In this document: positions 16,956 through 26,437 of the stretch, in pieces
Position numbering within the stretch: the stretch's first letter is position 1
Layout: every line of letters starts with the position of its first letter
Source of the DNA: Streptomyces griseomycini
GTDB lineage: Bacteria; Actinomycetota; Actinomycetes; Streptomycetales; Streptomycetaceae
Direction of reading: 5' to 3'
Assembly (NCBI RefSeq): GCF_014203535.1
Contig: NZ_JACHJI010000010.1
Location: 186,001-250,000 of the forward strand
DNA: 64,000 nucleotides
The notes under the pieces: model-generated
Database searches by the model: none
Seen by the model: only the letters and a program-made list of their open reading frames with translations
What the model was told of the DNA's origin: nothing
Position numbers and translations under genes: made by a program

Positions 16956-18040
16956 CACAGCACCACCACCGAGCGCAGCACGTCGCCGCGGTGCATCCGC
17001 TCGAACGCCTTCTCCATCTCGTCCAGCTGGATGGTCTCGGTGACGAACGCCGCCAGGTCCAGGCGGCCTTGGAGGTGGAGGTCGATCAGCATCGGGAAGT
17101 CGCGGGAGGGCAGGCAGTCGCCGTACCAGGAGGACTTCAGGGAGCCGCCGCGACCGAAGACGTCGAGGAGCGGCAGTTCGATCTTCATCTCGGGGGTGGG
17201 GACGCCGACCAGGACGACCGTGCCGGCCAGGTCGCGGGCGTAGAAGGCCTGTTCGTACGTCTCGGGGCGGCCGACGGCCTCGATGACGACGTCGGCGCCG
17301 AAGCCGCCGGTGAGCTCGCGGATCGCCTCGACCGGATCGGTCTCGCGGGAGTTGACGGTGTGGGTGGCGCCCATGGAGCGCGCGGTCTCGAGTTTGCGGT
17401 CGTCGATGTCGACGGCGATGATCTTCGCCGCTCCGGCCAGGCGCGACCCGGCGACGGCCGCGTCCCCGACGCCGCCGCAGCCGATGACCGCGACGGAGTC
17501 GCCCCGGCCGACGTTCCCGGTGTTGATGGCGGCGCCGATGCCGGCCATCACCCCGCAGCCGAGCAGCCCGGCGACCTGCGCGGAGACGGCGGGGTCGACC
17601 TTGGTGCACTGCCCGGCGGCGACCAGCGTCTTCTCGGCGAAGGCGCCGATGCCGAGGGCCGGGGAGAGTTCGGTGCCGTCGGTGAGGGTCATCCTCTGCT
17701 TCGCGTTGTGGGTGTCGAAGCAGTACCAGGGGCGTCCACGCAGACAGGCGCGGCACTTGCCGCACACCGCGCGCCAGTTGAGGATCACGAAGTCGCCGGG
17801 CGCGACGTCGGTGACGCCGTCGCCCACCGACTCGACGACGCCCGCGGCCTCGTGGCCGAGCAGGAAGGGGAAGTCGTCGCTGATGCCGCCCTGCTTGTAG
17901 TGCAGGTCCGTGTGGCACACCCCGCAGGCCTGGACGCGGACGACCGCCTCTCCCGGCCCCGGGTCGGGTACGAGGACCGTCTCGATCCGTACCGGCTCGT
18001 CCTTGCCCGGGGCGATCACACCGCGTACTTCCTGCGCCAT
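16955..18040 (-). CDS. S-(hydroxymethyl)mycothiol dehydrogenase (mycothiol-dependent formaldehyde dehydrogenase)
   Basis: The 361-residue zinc-dependent alcohol dehydrogenase oxidises the adduct of formaldehyde and mycothiol, using NAD. Catalytic zinc ligands are in CGVCHTD and GHEAAG. The structural-zinc lobe is CGKCRACLRGRPWYC, and the nucleotide site is GCGGVGDAAV. The segment CFDTHNAKQRMTLTDG and overall length match the actinobacterial mycothiol enzymes. The ATG at 18040 begins a gene whose stop overlaps the start of the MBL hydrolase. Together they would form a formaldehyde detoxification unit. Confidence 0.9.
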   Translation of the reverse strand: MAQEVRGVIAPGKDEPVRIETVLVPDPGPGEAVVRVQACGVCHTDLHYKQGGISDDFPFLLGHEAAGVVESVGDGVTDVAPGDFVILNWRAVCGKCRACLRGRPWYCFDTHNAKQRMTLTDGTELSPALGIGAFAEKTLVAAGQCTKVDPAVSAQVAGLLGCGVMAGIGAAINTGNVGRGDSVAVIGCGGVGDAAVAGSRLAGAAKIIAVDIDDRKLETARSMGATHTVNSRETDPVEAIRELTGGFGADVVIEAVGRPETYEQAFYARDLAGTVVLVGVPTPEMKIELPLLDVFGRGGSLKSSWYGDCLPSRDFPMLIDLHLQGRLDLAAFVTETIQLDEMEKAFERMHRGDVLRSVVVL

Positions 18041-18208
18041 GGTGCCGACTCCTTCGTCGATCGCTGTTCGTCCCCCCGACCCTACGCGTGACTGATCGGT
18101 AAGGGGGTGACCGGCCCCGCGGCAGGTCGTGGCGCGCGCCTGCCGCCCGCCGCGCCGCGGGCCCCGCGCCACGACGTAGCCTGAACGCCTCACTGACGAA
18201 AGGATGAT

Positions 18209-19963
18209 GTGACCATCACAGCACAGGAGTCCGGTCCGCCCGCGTGGCGGCTGCTCCTCGGATACGTCCGGCCGCACCGGTGGGCCCTGCTGGGCGGCGC
18301 GGTGCTGTCGCTGATGACCGGCGCCACGGGGCTGATGCTGCCACTGGTGGCCCGTGAGCTGATCGACGACCTCGCCGCCGACCGGGCCATCACCGGCGCG
18401 CTGCTGACGATGTCGGCGCTCGTCGTCGCCAACGCCGTGCTGGGCGCGCTCGGCTCGTACGTGCTGCGGCGCACCGCCGAGTCGGTGGTCCTCGGGGCAC
18501 GGCGCACGCTGTCGTCGTACCTGCTGCGGCTGCGGATCACGGCCGTGGACCGCAGTGAGCCGGGTGACCTGATGGCCCGCATCACCTCCGACACCACCCT
18601 GTTGCGGGAGGTCACCACGGACTCGCTGGTCGGTCTCGGCACGGGCGGGCTCACGCTGATCGCGACCGTGGTGCTGATGGGTTTCGTGGATCCGGTGCTG
18701 CTGGGCGTCACCCTGGCCGTGATCGCGGGCGCGGGCACGGTGCTCGGTGTGATCGTGCCGCGCATCAACCGGGCCAGCCGGCAGGCGCAGGACGCGGTCG
18801 GCGTGATGGGGGCCTCGCTGGAGCGGGTGCTCGGCGCGCTGCGCACGGTGAAGGCGTCCGGCGCCGAGCCCCGGGAGGAGCGCACGCTGCACGAGGCCGC
18901 GCACGAGTCGTGGCGGCAGAGCGTGCGCGCCGCCAAGTGGTCGGCCGCGGCGGGCAACACGGCCGGGCTGGCGATGCAGATCGCGTTCATCACGGTGCTC
19001 GCGGTGGGCGGCGCGCGGGTGGCGACGGGCGCCGTCGACATCGGGACGCTGGTGGCGTTCCTGCTGTTCGTCTTCTACCTCATGGCGCCGATCCAGGAGG
19101 TCGTCGGCGCGATCACGCAGTACCAGACGGGCAGTGCCGCCCTCGCCCGGATCCAGGAGGCGCTGCGGCTGCCGGCCGAACCGGCCGCCGAGCCCGCGCC
19201 GTTGCCCTCCCCGGGCACCGAGCCCGCCGCGCTCGCCTTCGAGGACGTCCGCTTCCGGTACGCCGACGACCTGCCGTACGTCCACCACGGGGTGACGTTC
19301 ACCGTGCCGGCCCGGGGGATGACCGCGTTCGTCGGCCCCTCCGGCGCGGGCAAGACCACCGTGTTCTCCCTCATCGAGCGGTTCTACGACCCCGACTCCG
19401 GCGTGATCAGGCTCGACGGCCGCGATCTGGCCGACTGGGAGCTGCCGCGGCTGCGGGCCGCGATCGGCTACGTGGAGCAGGACGCGCCGGTGCTGTCGGG
19501 CTCCCTGCGGGACAACCTGCTGCTCGGCAATCCCGGGGCGGACGACGGGACCCTGACCCGGGTGCTGAAGACGACCCGGCTGGACGGTCTGGTGTCCAGG
19601 CTGCCGGACGGGCTCGACACCCTGGTCGGTCATCGCGGCACCAAGCTGTCCGGCGGCGAACGCCAGCGCGTCGCCATCGCCCGCGCCCTGCTGCGCAGGC
19701 CCCGGCTGCTGCTGCTCGACGAGGCCACCTCGCAGCTCGACGCGGTGAACGAGGCGGCGCTGCGCGACACCGTCGCCGACGTGGCCCGTACGACGACGGT
19801 GCTGGTCGTCGCGCACCGGCTGTCCACGGTGACGATGGCCGACCGGATCGTGGTGATGGACGCGGGCCGGGTCCGCGCGGTCGGCACGCACCGGGAGCTG
19901 GTGACCGCCGATCCGCTGTACGCGGAGCTGGCGGCGACGCAGTTCCTGGCCACGGGGGAGTGA
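18209..19963 (+). CDS. ABC exporter, fused permease and ATPase
   Basis: The 584-residue half-transporter has six transmembrane helices in the first ~310 residues and a nucleotide-binding domain in the last ~230. Walker A is GPSGAGKTT, the signature is LSGGERQR, Walker B runs LLLLDEATSQLD, and the switch His is in VAHRLSTV. It is of the lipid/multidrug exporter type and would act as a homodimer. The GTG at 18209 follows GAAAGGATG. It is followed by two SnoaL-like genes with no obvious functional link. The exported substrate is unknown. Confidence 0.88.
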   Translation: MTITAQESGPPAWRLLLGYVRPHRWALLGGAVLSLMTGATGLMLPLVARELIDDLAADRAITGALLTMSALVVANAVLGALGSYVLRRTAESVVLGARRTLSSYLLRLRITAVDRSEPGDLMARITSDTTLLREVTTDSLVGLGTGGLTLIATVVLMGFVDPVLLGVTLAVIAGAGTVLGVIVPRINRASRQAQDAVGVMGASLERVLGALRTVKASGAEPREERTLHEAAHESWRQSVRAAKWSAAAGNTAGLAMQIAFITVLAVGGARVATGAVDIGTLVAFLLFVFYLMAPIQEVVGAITQYQTGSAALARIQEALRLPAEPAAEPAPLPSPGTEPAALAFEDVRFRYADDLPYVHHGVTFTVPARGMTAFVGPSGAGKTTVFSLIERFYDPDSGVIRLDGRDLADWELPRLRAAIGYVEQDAPVLSGSLRDNLLLGNPGADDGTLTRVLKTTRLDGLVSRLPDGLDTLVGHRGTKLSGGERQRVAIARALLRRPRLLLLDEATSQLDAVNEAALRDTVADVARTTTVLVVAHRLSTVTMADRIVVMDAGRVRAVGTHRELVTADPLYAELAATQFLATGE

Positions 19964-20088
19964 GCGCGGCCGTGCCCCGGCGGGCGTCCGGGCCGGGCTT
20001 GCCGTGCCCGCCGGGCCGGAGGAGGCTCGTAGGAGAGGCCTTCACGGCCCGCCGGAGAACCGGGCCGCGGGCCTCGGAGGAGGTCGTC

Positions 20089-20454
20089 ATGACAACCGCG
20101 GCACACCCCGCCTTCGACACCGGCACACTGCGCCGGGGCATCGAGGCCGACACGTCGGCGACCCTGGTGTCGCTGTACGCGGACGACGCGGAACTGCGCA
20201 TCGTGGACCGCAACACCCAGCCCAGCCACCCCAAGGTCCTGCACGGCAGGGACGAGATCGCCGCCATGCTCGACGACGTCTACAGCCGTGACATGACGCA
20301 CAAGCTGGAGCAGTGCGTCGTGCAGGGCGATCGCGCCGCCTACAGCGAGAGCTGCGTGTACCCGGACGGGGTGCGGGTGCTCTCCGAGTCGATGCTCTCG
20401 CTGCGGGACGGCAGGATCACCGAGCAGACGATGATCCAGGCCTGGGACGAGTAG
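20089..20454 (+). CDS. SnoaL-like/NTF2-fold protein
   Basis: The 121-residue protein has the alpha+beta cone of the NTF2-like superfamily. The helix DTGTLRRGIEADTSATLVSL precedes YADDAELRIVDR and a HGRDEIAAMLDDV segment typical of SnoaL-like domains. The ATG at 20089 has GGAGGA upstream. These proteins may be enzymes or ligand carriers; catalytic residues cannot be assigned. It lies about 125 bases downstream of the ABC exporter. Confidence 0.75.
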   Translation: MTTAAHPAFDTGTLRRGIEADTSATLVSLYADDAELRIVDRNTQPSHPKVLHGRDEIAAMLDDVYSRDMTHKLEQCVVQGDRAAYSESCVYPDGVRVLSESMLSLRDGRITEQTMIQAWDE

Positions 20455-20471
20455 GAACGGACGAGGAGGAA

Positions 20472-20518
20472 CCGGGGGACGGCGGTACGGGGGCTCTTCG
20501 CCCGGGAGCCGTCCCCGG
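20472..20518. terminator. Long hairpin between the two SnoaL-like genes
   Basis: GGGGACGGC at 20475-20483 pairs with GCCGTCCCC at 20508-20516. The enclosed sequence can form a further short GGGC/GCCC stem. It lies about 20 bases after the stop codon at 20454 and may end that transcript. Confidence 0.5.
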
Positions 20519-20545
20519 ACGGGTTCCGGCTGGTATGACTGGGGG

Positions 20546-20920
20546 ATGCACGAAGACACGGCGCAGTCGGCGATCGACACCTTCATCTCGGCGTTCAACG
20601 CCTCGGACGACACCTACGTGACCGCCCTGCTCGCGCAGGCGCTCACCCCGGACGTCGTCCTCTGGGGGCCTCTCGGGAGGAGCGAGGGGATCGAGGCGGT
20701 CGAGCGGTTCGTCCTGGACATCCGGCGCCACCCGGCCGGGCCCGGCACCATGGTCCGCTGTTCGGGGGTGGACGCGCCGGACGAGTGGGCGCGGTACCGG
20801 TGGGTCTTCACGACGCCTGGCGGTGGCCCGCGGTTGGCGGGCACCGATGTCGTGCACCTGCGGCGGGGACTGATCGACCAGATGATCGTCTTCGCCGGGG
20901 ACATCAAGCCCTCCGTCTGA
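20546..20920 (+). CDS. Second NTF2-like/SnoaL-like protein
   Basis: The 124-residue protein of the same superfamily opens with a helix QSAIDTFISAFNASDD. VVLWGPLGRSEGIEAVERF and a C-terminal beta-sheet (TDVVHLRRGLIDQMIVF) complete the cone fold. It could be a small isomerase, hydrolase or binding protein. It is separated from the first SnoaL-like gene by the hairpin, so it is probably transcribed on its own. Confidence 0.7.
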   Translation: MHEDTAQSAIDTFISAFNASDDTYVTALLAQALTPDVVLWGPLGRSEGIEAVERFVLDIRRHPAGPGTMVRCSGVDAPDEWARYRWVFTTPGGGPRLAGTDVVHLRRGLIDQMIVFAGDIKPSV

Positions 20921-21111
20921 TCGCCGGAAGTCCCCGCCCTCCCCACCGCGCGCCCTGTTTTGTCGTGTACGCAGTCTTGTGGTGCGGGCGAACCCTCCTT
21001 ACTTTTCAGTAAGTTGATTCCGGGAGCATCCCCGCCCGGACCCCTGCTCCTGCTTGGCATGTTCTCGTCATGAAGTACGGCCCACCCCCCACCCCAGAGG
21101 AGGGAGCAGTC

Positions 21112-22374
21112 ATGCCGGTCCGCAGAACCGGGCGCCTGTGCTCCGTCGTCGCCGCCCTGGCCCTGACCGTCACCGCCCCCACCGCCGTCGCCACCGCGGC
21201 CGCATCCGCCCCGGGCTCCGCCGCCGCCCTGCGCGAGGTGCTGTTCGTGGGCAACAACTGGGACGGCACCGCCGATGTCCTCGAGTCCACCGGCGACTTC
21301 GCGAGGATCGGGAGGATCGACGTGATCCCCGACAAGGACGAGCGGATGGCCGAGATCAACGCCGACCCGATCCGCTGGATCCACTTCATGGCCATCCGCA
21401 ACAGCGTCGGTGAGGGCCACGACCAGTTCGTGGACGACATGTACTCCACACCCGACGGCAGGTCCGTGGTCGTCTCCCGGCCCAGCTTCGCCGACGTCGT
21501 CTCCCTGGACCTCGCCACCGGACGCATCAACTGGCGCTTCCCCGTCTCGGGTTACCGCTCCGACCACATGGCCGTCTCCCCCGACGGCGGGCGCGTCGCC
21601 GTCTCGGCCTCCACCTCCAACACGGTGCACGTCCTGGACATCGGGACCGGCGAGGAGCTCGGCTCGTTCAGGACCGGCGACAAGCCGCACGAGAACGTCT
21701 TCAGCGCCGACGGCAGGCACATCTGGAACATGTCGATCGGCGAGGTGAACACCGCGCTCGACGCCACCTGGCTGGACTGGACGAAGGGCGACCGGCGCAT
21801 CACCGTCGTGGACGCGGCCACCTTCGAGCGGGTCGAGGTGATCGACATGCGCGACCGGCTCGACGCCGCCGGGCTGAAGGACCACTCGGACGCGGTCCGT
21901 CCGGCCGCGTTCTCCCCGGACGGGTCGAAGCTGTACTTCCAGGTGTCGTTCTTCAACGGCTTCCTCGAGTACGACGTCGTCACCGACCGGATCACCCGCA
22001 CCAAGACCCTGCCGAAGAACCCGGCCACCAGCGACGACCGCACCACCTGGGTCAACGACTCGCGCCACCACGGCATCACGCTGAAGCCGGACGGCAGCAA
22101 GATCTGCGTGGCGGGCACCATGGACGACTACGCGACCGTCGTCGACCGCACGACCCTGGCGGAGGGCCCGCTGGTCACCGTGTCGAAGCCGTACTGGGCG
22201 ACGGTCAGCGGCGACGGGAGGTCCTGCGTGGTCTCCGAGAGCGGCGCCGACCGGGTCACGGCGATCGACTTCGCGACCGGCGAGAAGACCGTGTCCGTAC
22301 CCGTCGGCGACCACCCGCAGCGGGTGCGCCTCGGTCGGGTGGCGGGCGGCCGGCCCGCCCCGTCCGGCGGTTGA
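21112..22374 (+). CDS. Secreted YncE-like beta-propeller protein
   Basis: This is a 420-residue exported protein. A signal peptide (about residues 1-30) begins after the ATG at 21112, which is preceded by GAGGGAG; the in-frame ATG at 21070 lacks this context. The rest is made of repeated beta-propeller blades with the YVTN/YncE pattern, seen in SPDGGRVAVSASTSNTVHVL, FSADGRHIWNM, FSPDGSKLYFQV and KPDGSKICVAG. Such propellers bind ligands or partner proteins outside the cell; no catalytic residues are evident. It is monocistronic. Confidence 0.78.
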   Translation: MPVRRTGRLCSVVAALALTVTAPTAVATAAASAPGSAAALREVLFVGNNWDGTADVLESTGDFARIGRIDVIPDKDERMAEINADPIRWIHFMAIRNSVGEGHDQFVDDMYSTPDGRSVVVSRPSFADVVSLDLATGRINWRFPVSGYRSDHMAVSPDGGRVAVSASTSNTVHVLDIGTGEELGSFRTGDKPHENVFSADGRHIWNMSIGEVNTALDATWLDWTKGDRRITVVDAATFERVEVIDMRDRLDAAGLKDHSDAVRPAAFSPDGSKLYFQVSFFNGFLEYDVVTDRITRTKTLPKNPATSDDRTTWVNDSRHHGITLKPDGSKICVAGTMDDYATVVDRTTLAEGPLVTVSKPYWATVSGDGRSCVVSESGADRVTAIDFATGEKTVSVPVGDHPQRVRLGRVAGGRPAPSGG

Positions 22375-22409
22375 GCCGAGCGGACCGGCGGAGGGCGGCG
22401 CGGTGAGGT

Positions 22410-24383
22410 TCAGCCGCCCACCCTCCGTGTCACGTTCAGCAGGTACTCCTTCCGGTTCAGCGGGTTGTGGTCCGTGCGCGGGCGCCGGGGCACCGTGCCG
22501 TGGGTGACGGGCGCGTAGTGCCCGAAGGCGCTCTCCAGCTCGCCCTCGCCCCGGGTCAGCCCCGGCAGCCGCCGCCCCAGCGCGTGCACCCGGGCGGCCG
22601 GCACCGTGCCCTCCAGCACGCACAGACCACCGCGCGTCTCCGTGGTCCGCGGCACGGCGCCCAGTCCGGCCAGCACCGGCAGCAGTGCGCCGAGGGTGTC
22701 CGCCGGGGCGTCGATCCGGAAGCGGTGCACCGGTTCGTGCACCACGGTTCCCGCCCGCCGCAGGGCCTCGGCCAGGACCAGCGGGGTGACGCCCCGGAAG
22801 TCGGCGCCGGTGCTCGACATGCTCTTGTCGAAGCCCTGGTGCGCGTGGCTCTGACGGGGCCAGTAACCGGAGTGGGTCATGGTGACCGTGCAGTCGGTGA
22901 CCCGCCAGCCGTGCAGGCCCTGTGCGAGCGTCTCCCGCACGGTGTCCTCGACCGCCTTGAAGAAGGCGTACGGCATCGAGCCCAGCTCCACCTCCAGCCG
23001 GAAGTCCACCCCCGCGCCGGCCGGTGCGGGATCGACGCGCAGACCGACCGTCGCGAGGAACGGGTTCGGGTCCTCGCCGATGAACTCGACGGCCGCCCCG
23101 GATCCGGCCGGCCGCTCGACGCACAGCGGCGTCGTCTCCCGGAAGGTGACGTCCAGCCCGTACTCCTCGGCGAGGGTGGCCTGGACGACCTCCTTCTGCA
23201 CCTCGCCGTAGAGCGACACGGAGGTCTCCCGCCGCACCTCGTCGTGGCGCAGACCGATCAGCGGGTCCTGTTCGGCCAGCCGGGTGAGCGCGAGGTGCAG
23301 CGCGCCCTGGTCCACGCCGGGCCCGGGGACGACGACGGTCTCCAGGGTGGGCGGTGCGAAGAGGTGCCCGTACGCCTTGCGGGGTTCGCCGATCACGTCG
23401 CCGACGCGGACGTCCGCCAGGCCCCGCAGCCGGGCGATCCGGCCGGCCGGCACCGCGTCCGCGCGCGTGTCCGTGCCGTGGCCGAAGACACTGATCCCGG
23501 TCACCCGGCCCGCCGCCCCGCCGTCACGGCCGAACGGGACCCGGTCGCGGGTGCGCAGCGTGCCGGAGAACATCCGCGCGTAGGCGATCTTCTCCCCCGC
23601 CGGTCCCCGCTCCACCTTGAACACCGTGCCGGAGACCGGCCCGTCGGGGTCGCCGCCGGCCGGTGGCAGCAGCTCCTTGACGCCGTCCAGCAGTGCGTCC
23701 ACGCCGGCGCCCGTGACGGCGGAGCCGAAGTAGACGGGGTGCACGAGCGCCCGCCGGCTCTGCTCGACCAGGGCCGCGCGCAGGCGCCGGTCCGTCACCG
23801 TGCCGTCCAGGTACGCGGCGAGCAGCCCGTCGTCGTGGCCGGCGAGGACGTCGAGGGCGGCCGGGGGGAGACCGGGGACGAAACGGGCCTCGGGCGTGCC
23901 GAGCCGGTCGGTGGTGCCCATGGGCACGATCGCCGGGGTGAGGCGCGCCGAGACCGCCCGGAGCAGGTCCGCCTCCCGGGCCCCGCGCCGGTCGATCTTG
24001 TTGACGAAGAGCAGGGTCGGGATGCGCAGCCGCTGCAGGGTGCGCATGAGCACCCGCGTCTGCGCCTGCACCCCTTCGACGGCGGAGACGACGAGCACGG
24101 CGCCGTCCAGCACGCCGAGCACCCGCTCCACCTCGGCGATGAAGTCCGGGTGACCGGGCGTGTCGAGGAGGTCGACCGTCACGTCGTCGAGCGGGAACGA
24201 GACGACGGCGGACTTGATGGTGATGCCGCGCCGGCGCTCCAGCGCGAGGGTGTCGGTACGGGTGCTGCCGTCGTCGACGCTGCCGATCTCGTCGATCACG
24301 CCGGCCGAGTGCAGCAGCCGCTCGGTCAGGCTGGTCTTACCGGCGTCGACATGGGCGAGGATTCCCAGATTGATCACGTGCAC
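22410..24383 (-). CDS. Tetracycline resistance-type ribosomal protection GTPase (OtrA-like)
   Basis: The 657-residue translational GTPase is closer to the Otr(A)/Tet(M) group than to housekeeping EF-G. GTPase motifs are AHVDAGKTS (about residues 10-18), DTPGHPDF (74-81) and NKID (128-131). EF-G-like domains II-V follow, with the domain-IV region HSGYWPRQSHAHQGFDKSMS. This group removes tetracyclines from the ribosome. The start is the GTG at 24383, with GAAGGA about 11 bases upstream. A small ORF beginning at an upstream ATG overlaps the start in another frame and might be a leader. No tetracycline biosynthesis genes are nearby, so intrinsic resistance or a general ribosome role is possible. 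Confidence 0.85.
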   Translation of the reverse strand: MHVINLGILAHVDAGKTSLTERLLHSAGVIDEIGSVDDGSTRTDTLALERRRGITIKSAVVSFPLDDVTVDLLDTPGHPDFIAEVERVLGVLDGAVLVVSAVEGVQAQTRVLMRTLQRLRIPTLLFVNKIDRRGAREADLLRAVSARLTPAIVPMGTTDRLGTPEARFVPGLPPAALDVLAGHDDGLLAAYLDGTVTDRRLRAALVEQSRRALVHPVYFGSAVTGAGVDALLDGVKELLPPAGGDPDGPVSGTVFKVERGPAGEKIAYARMFSGTLRTRDRVPFGRDGGAAGRVTGISVFGHGTDTRADAVPAGRIARLRGLADVRVGDVIGEPRKAYGHLFAPPTLETVVVPGPGVDQGALHLALTRLAEQDPLIGLRHDEVRRETSVSLYGEVQKEVVQATLAEEYGLDVTFRETTPLCVERPAGSGAAVEFIGEDPNPFLATVGLRVDPAPAGAGVDFRLEVELGSMPYAFFKAVEDTVRETLAQGLHGWRVTDCTVTMTHSGYWPRQSHAHQGFDKSMSSTGADFRGVTPLVLAEALRRAGTVVHEPVHRFRIDAPADTLGALLPVLAGLGAVPRTTETRGGLCVLEGTVPAARVHALGRRLPGLTRGEGELESAFGHYAPVTHGTVPRRPRTDHNPLNRKEYLLNVTRRVGG

Positions 24384-24601
24384 GAAGCGTCATGTCCTTC
24401 GGAGAGCGGGGCGTTCCTTCCTGGGGGGACATGAACGGTGCTCGCATTGCTGCTCCTCGGAACCTCGACGGCGTTCTCCCCGGCAGTGCAGCAGACAGGC
24501 ACGGACGGCACAACGGATTAACGCTCAACAGAAGCCTGTCGCGGCTCTCGCCCCGCCCCCGGAAGCCGCCCTGGAGCGACGCGCATCACGTTCGGCGACC
24601 G

Positions 24602-24962
<361 letters not shown>

Positions 24963-25700
24963 CGGGACGACCTGGAGCGGTACGAGCGGGCGTTCGCCGC
25001 GTACTTCGGCCCCGGTGGAGGACCGGACCCCCGCCCCGCGCCCGCTCCCCCGCTCCGGCCGCGGCCGGCCGTGCGGGAGGCGCGGACCGGCCCCCTGTCC
25101 CCCGCCGGGTCCGGCGACCGGACTCCGCCCGTGCCCGCCCTCGCCGCCGCCACCGAGGTCCTGCGCCACCGGGACGTGGCCGGGCTGAGCCCCGCCGAGC
25201 GCGAGCAGGTGCGGCGTACCGCGCGGCGGCGGGCGGCCCGGCGCGGGGAGGTCGGTCCGCGGCGGACGGTGCGGGAACTGCTGCGGCGTGGCGGTGAGCC
25301 CGCGCGGCTGCGGCACCGGGTGCGGGCCGAGCGGCCCCGCCGGGTCGTGCTCCTCGTGGACGTCAGCGGGTCCACGGCGCCGTACGCGGACGCGCTGCTG
25401 CGGTTCGCGCACGCCGCCGCGCGCGGCCCGCGCACCGAGGTGTTCGCCGTCGGCACCCGGCTCACCCGGGAGCTGTCCCACCGGAACCCGGAGAGGGCGA
25501 CGGCGGCGGTCGCGGCGGCCGTGCCCGACTGGCGCGGGGGTACCCGGCTCGGCGAGCTGCTGCACGCGTTCCTGGGCCGCTGGGGGCAGCGCGGTATGGC
25601 GCGGGGCGCGGTCGTGGTGCTGCTGTCGGACGGGTGCGAGCGTGGCGATCCGGAGCTGCTCTCGGACCGGATGCGACGCTTGCACCGGCTGGCGCACCGG

Positions 25701-25730
25701 GTGATCCGGGCCAACGTGATCTGGGCCAAC
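25701..25730 (+). repeat. 15-base tandem duplication inside the coxE fragment
   Basis: Bases 25701-25715 and 25716-25730 are direct copies differing at a single base. They encode VIRAN followed by VIWAN. Intact relatives, as I recall the family, have only one such segment before the NPLK motif, so this is a lineage-specific in-frame slip. Confidence 0.75.
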
Positions 25731-25896
25731 CCGCTCAAGGCGCGGCCCGGTTACGCGCCCCTGGCGGCCGGGACGGCGGCGCTGCCGAGCGTGGACCCGT
25801 TCGTCGAGGGGCACAGTCTGGCCGCGCTGGAGCGGCCGGCGGCGGTGGTGCGGGGAGACCGCCCGGTGAACGGGGTGCCCGTGGAAGGAGCGGATC

Positions 25897-26004
25897 GTGC
25901 GTGACGTCCTCCCGGTGCTCGGCCGCTGGTACGCGGCCCGGGCGCCGTTCGGCCTGGCCACCGTCGTCGAGGTCAGCCGCAGCGCGCCGCGCGGTCCGGG
26001 CGCG
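25897..26004 (+). pseudogene. XdhC-family N-terminal fragment
   Basis: The GTG at 25897 overlaps the coxE stop, as in intact cox operons. The first ~36 residues, including MRDVLPVLGRWYAARAPFG and ATVVEVSRSAPRGPGA, are the N-terminus of XdhC/CoxF-type factors that load the sulfurated molybdenum cofactor. After that the sequence changes abruptly to CoxG-like in another frame, so the gene has lost most of its length (normally about 250-380 residues) by internal deletion. Confidence 0.72.
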
Positions 26005-26308
26005 GGGTGCCGGCGGAGGTGGGCGAGCGGATCGTCGGCCGGTTCGCCGCGTGCCTCTCGGAGCGGCTGTCGGAGCCGCCGGCGGACGCGGTCGCGGGCG
26101 GTACGGCCGACCCGGGCGGTGCCTCGGACGTGGCGGACACGACGGACGTGGCGAGTCCACCCCGCGGGAGGAGCCCCTCGACCTGCTGCGCACCGCCGGG
26201 CTGCCGGTCGCCGAGCGCGCCGCCGCGGCCCTCGCGGCCGCCGTCGTGGTGGCCGTGCTGGCCGTGCGGACACGCAGGCGGCGGCGAACCTGGAAGAAAG
26301 GTGTGTGA
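26005..26308 (+). pseudogene. CoxG (SRPBCC) C-terminal fragment, frameshifted
   Basis: After the XdhC junction, VGERIVGRFAACLSERL and the following Pro/Ala-rich stretch resemble the end of the CoxG SRPBCC domain and linker. A frame change near 26150 leads to EEPLDLLRTAGLPVAERA and a hydrophobic helix (AAALAAAVVVAVLAV) with a basic tail, the membrane anchor usual in actinobacterial CoxG. The SRPBCC core is missing. It is the last remnant of the decayed operon, just before a strong terminator hairpin. The assignment rests on my recall of the family. Confidence 0.62.
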
Positions 26309-26389
26309 GCGTGGCGAGGAGGGGTAGTCGCCCGGTACCACCTCCGATCGTGGGAAGGAGGTCCGTGAGAGCGCATCTACTCGCAGCGC

Positions 26390-26422
26390 CCGGGCCGCTT
26401 CCACCGAAACGAAGCGGCCCGG
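26390..26422. terminator. Strong bidirectional terminator hairpin
   Basis: CCGGGCCGCTTC (26390-26401) pairs perfectly with GAAGCGGCCCGG (26411-26422) around a 9-base loop. It separates the end of the coxG remnant from the convergent metallophosphoesterase gene. There is no U-tract, as is usual for Streptomyces terminators. Confidence 0.8.
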
Positions 26423-26437
26423 CCCGTCGGCACACGC

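Noticed and set aside
22410..24383. Housekeeping elongation factor G
   Set aside because: The length (657), the domain-IV sequence and the isolated context match ribosomal protection proteins better than fusA, which is about 700 residues and sits in the str operon.
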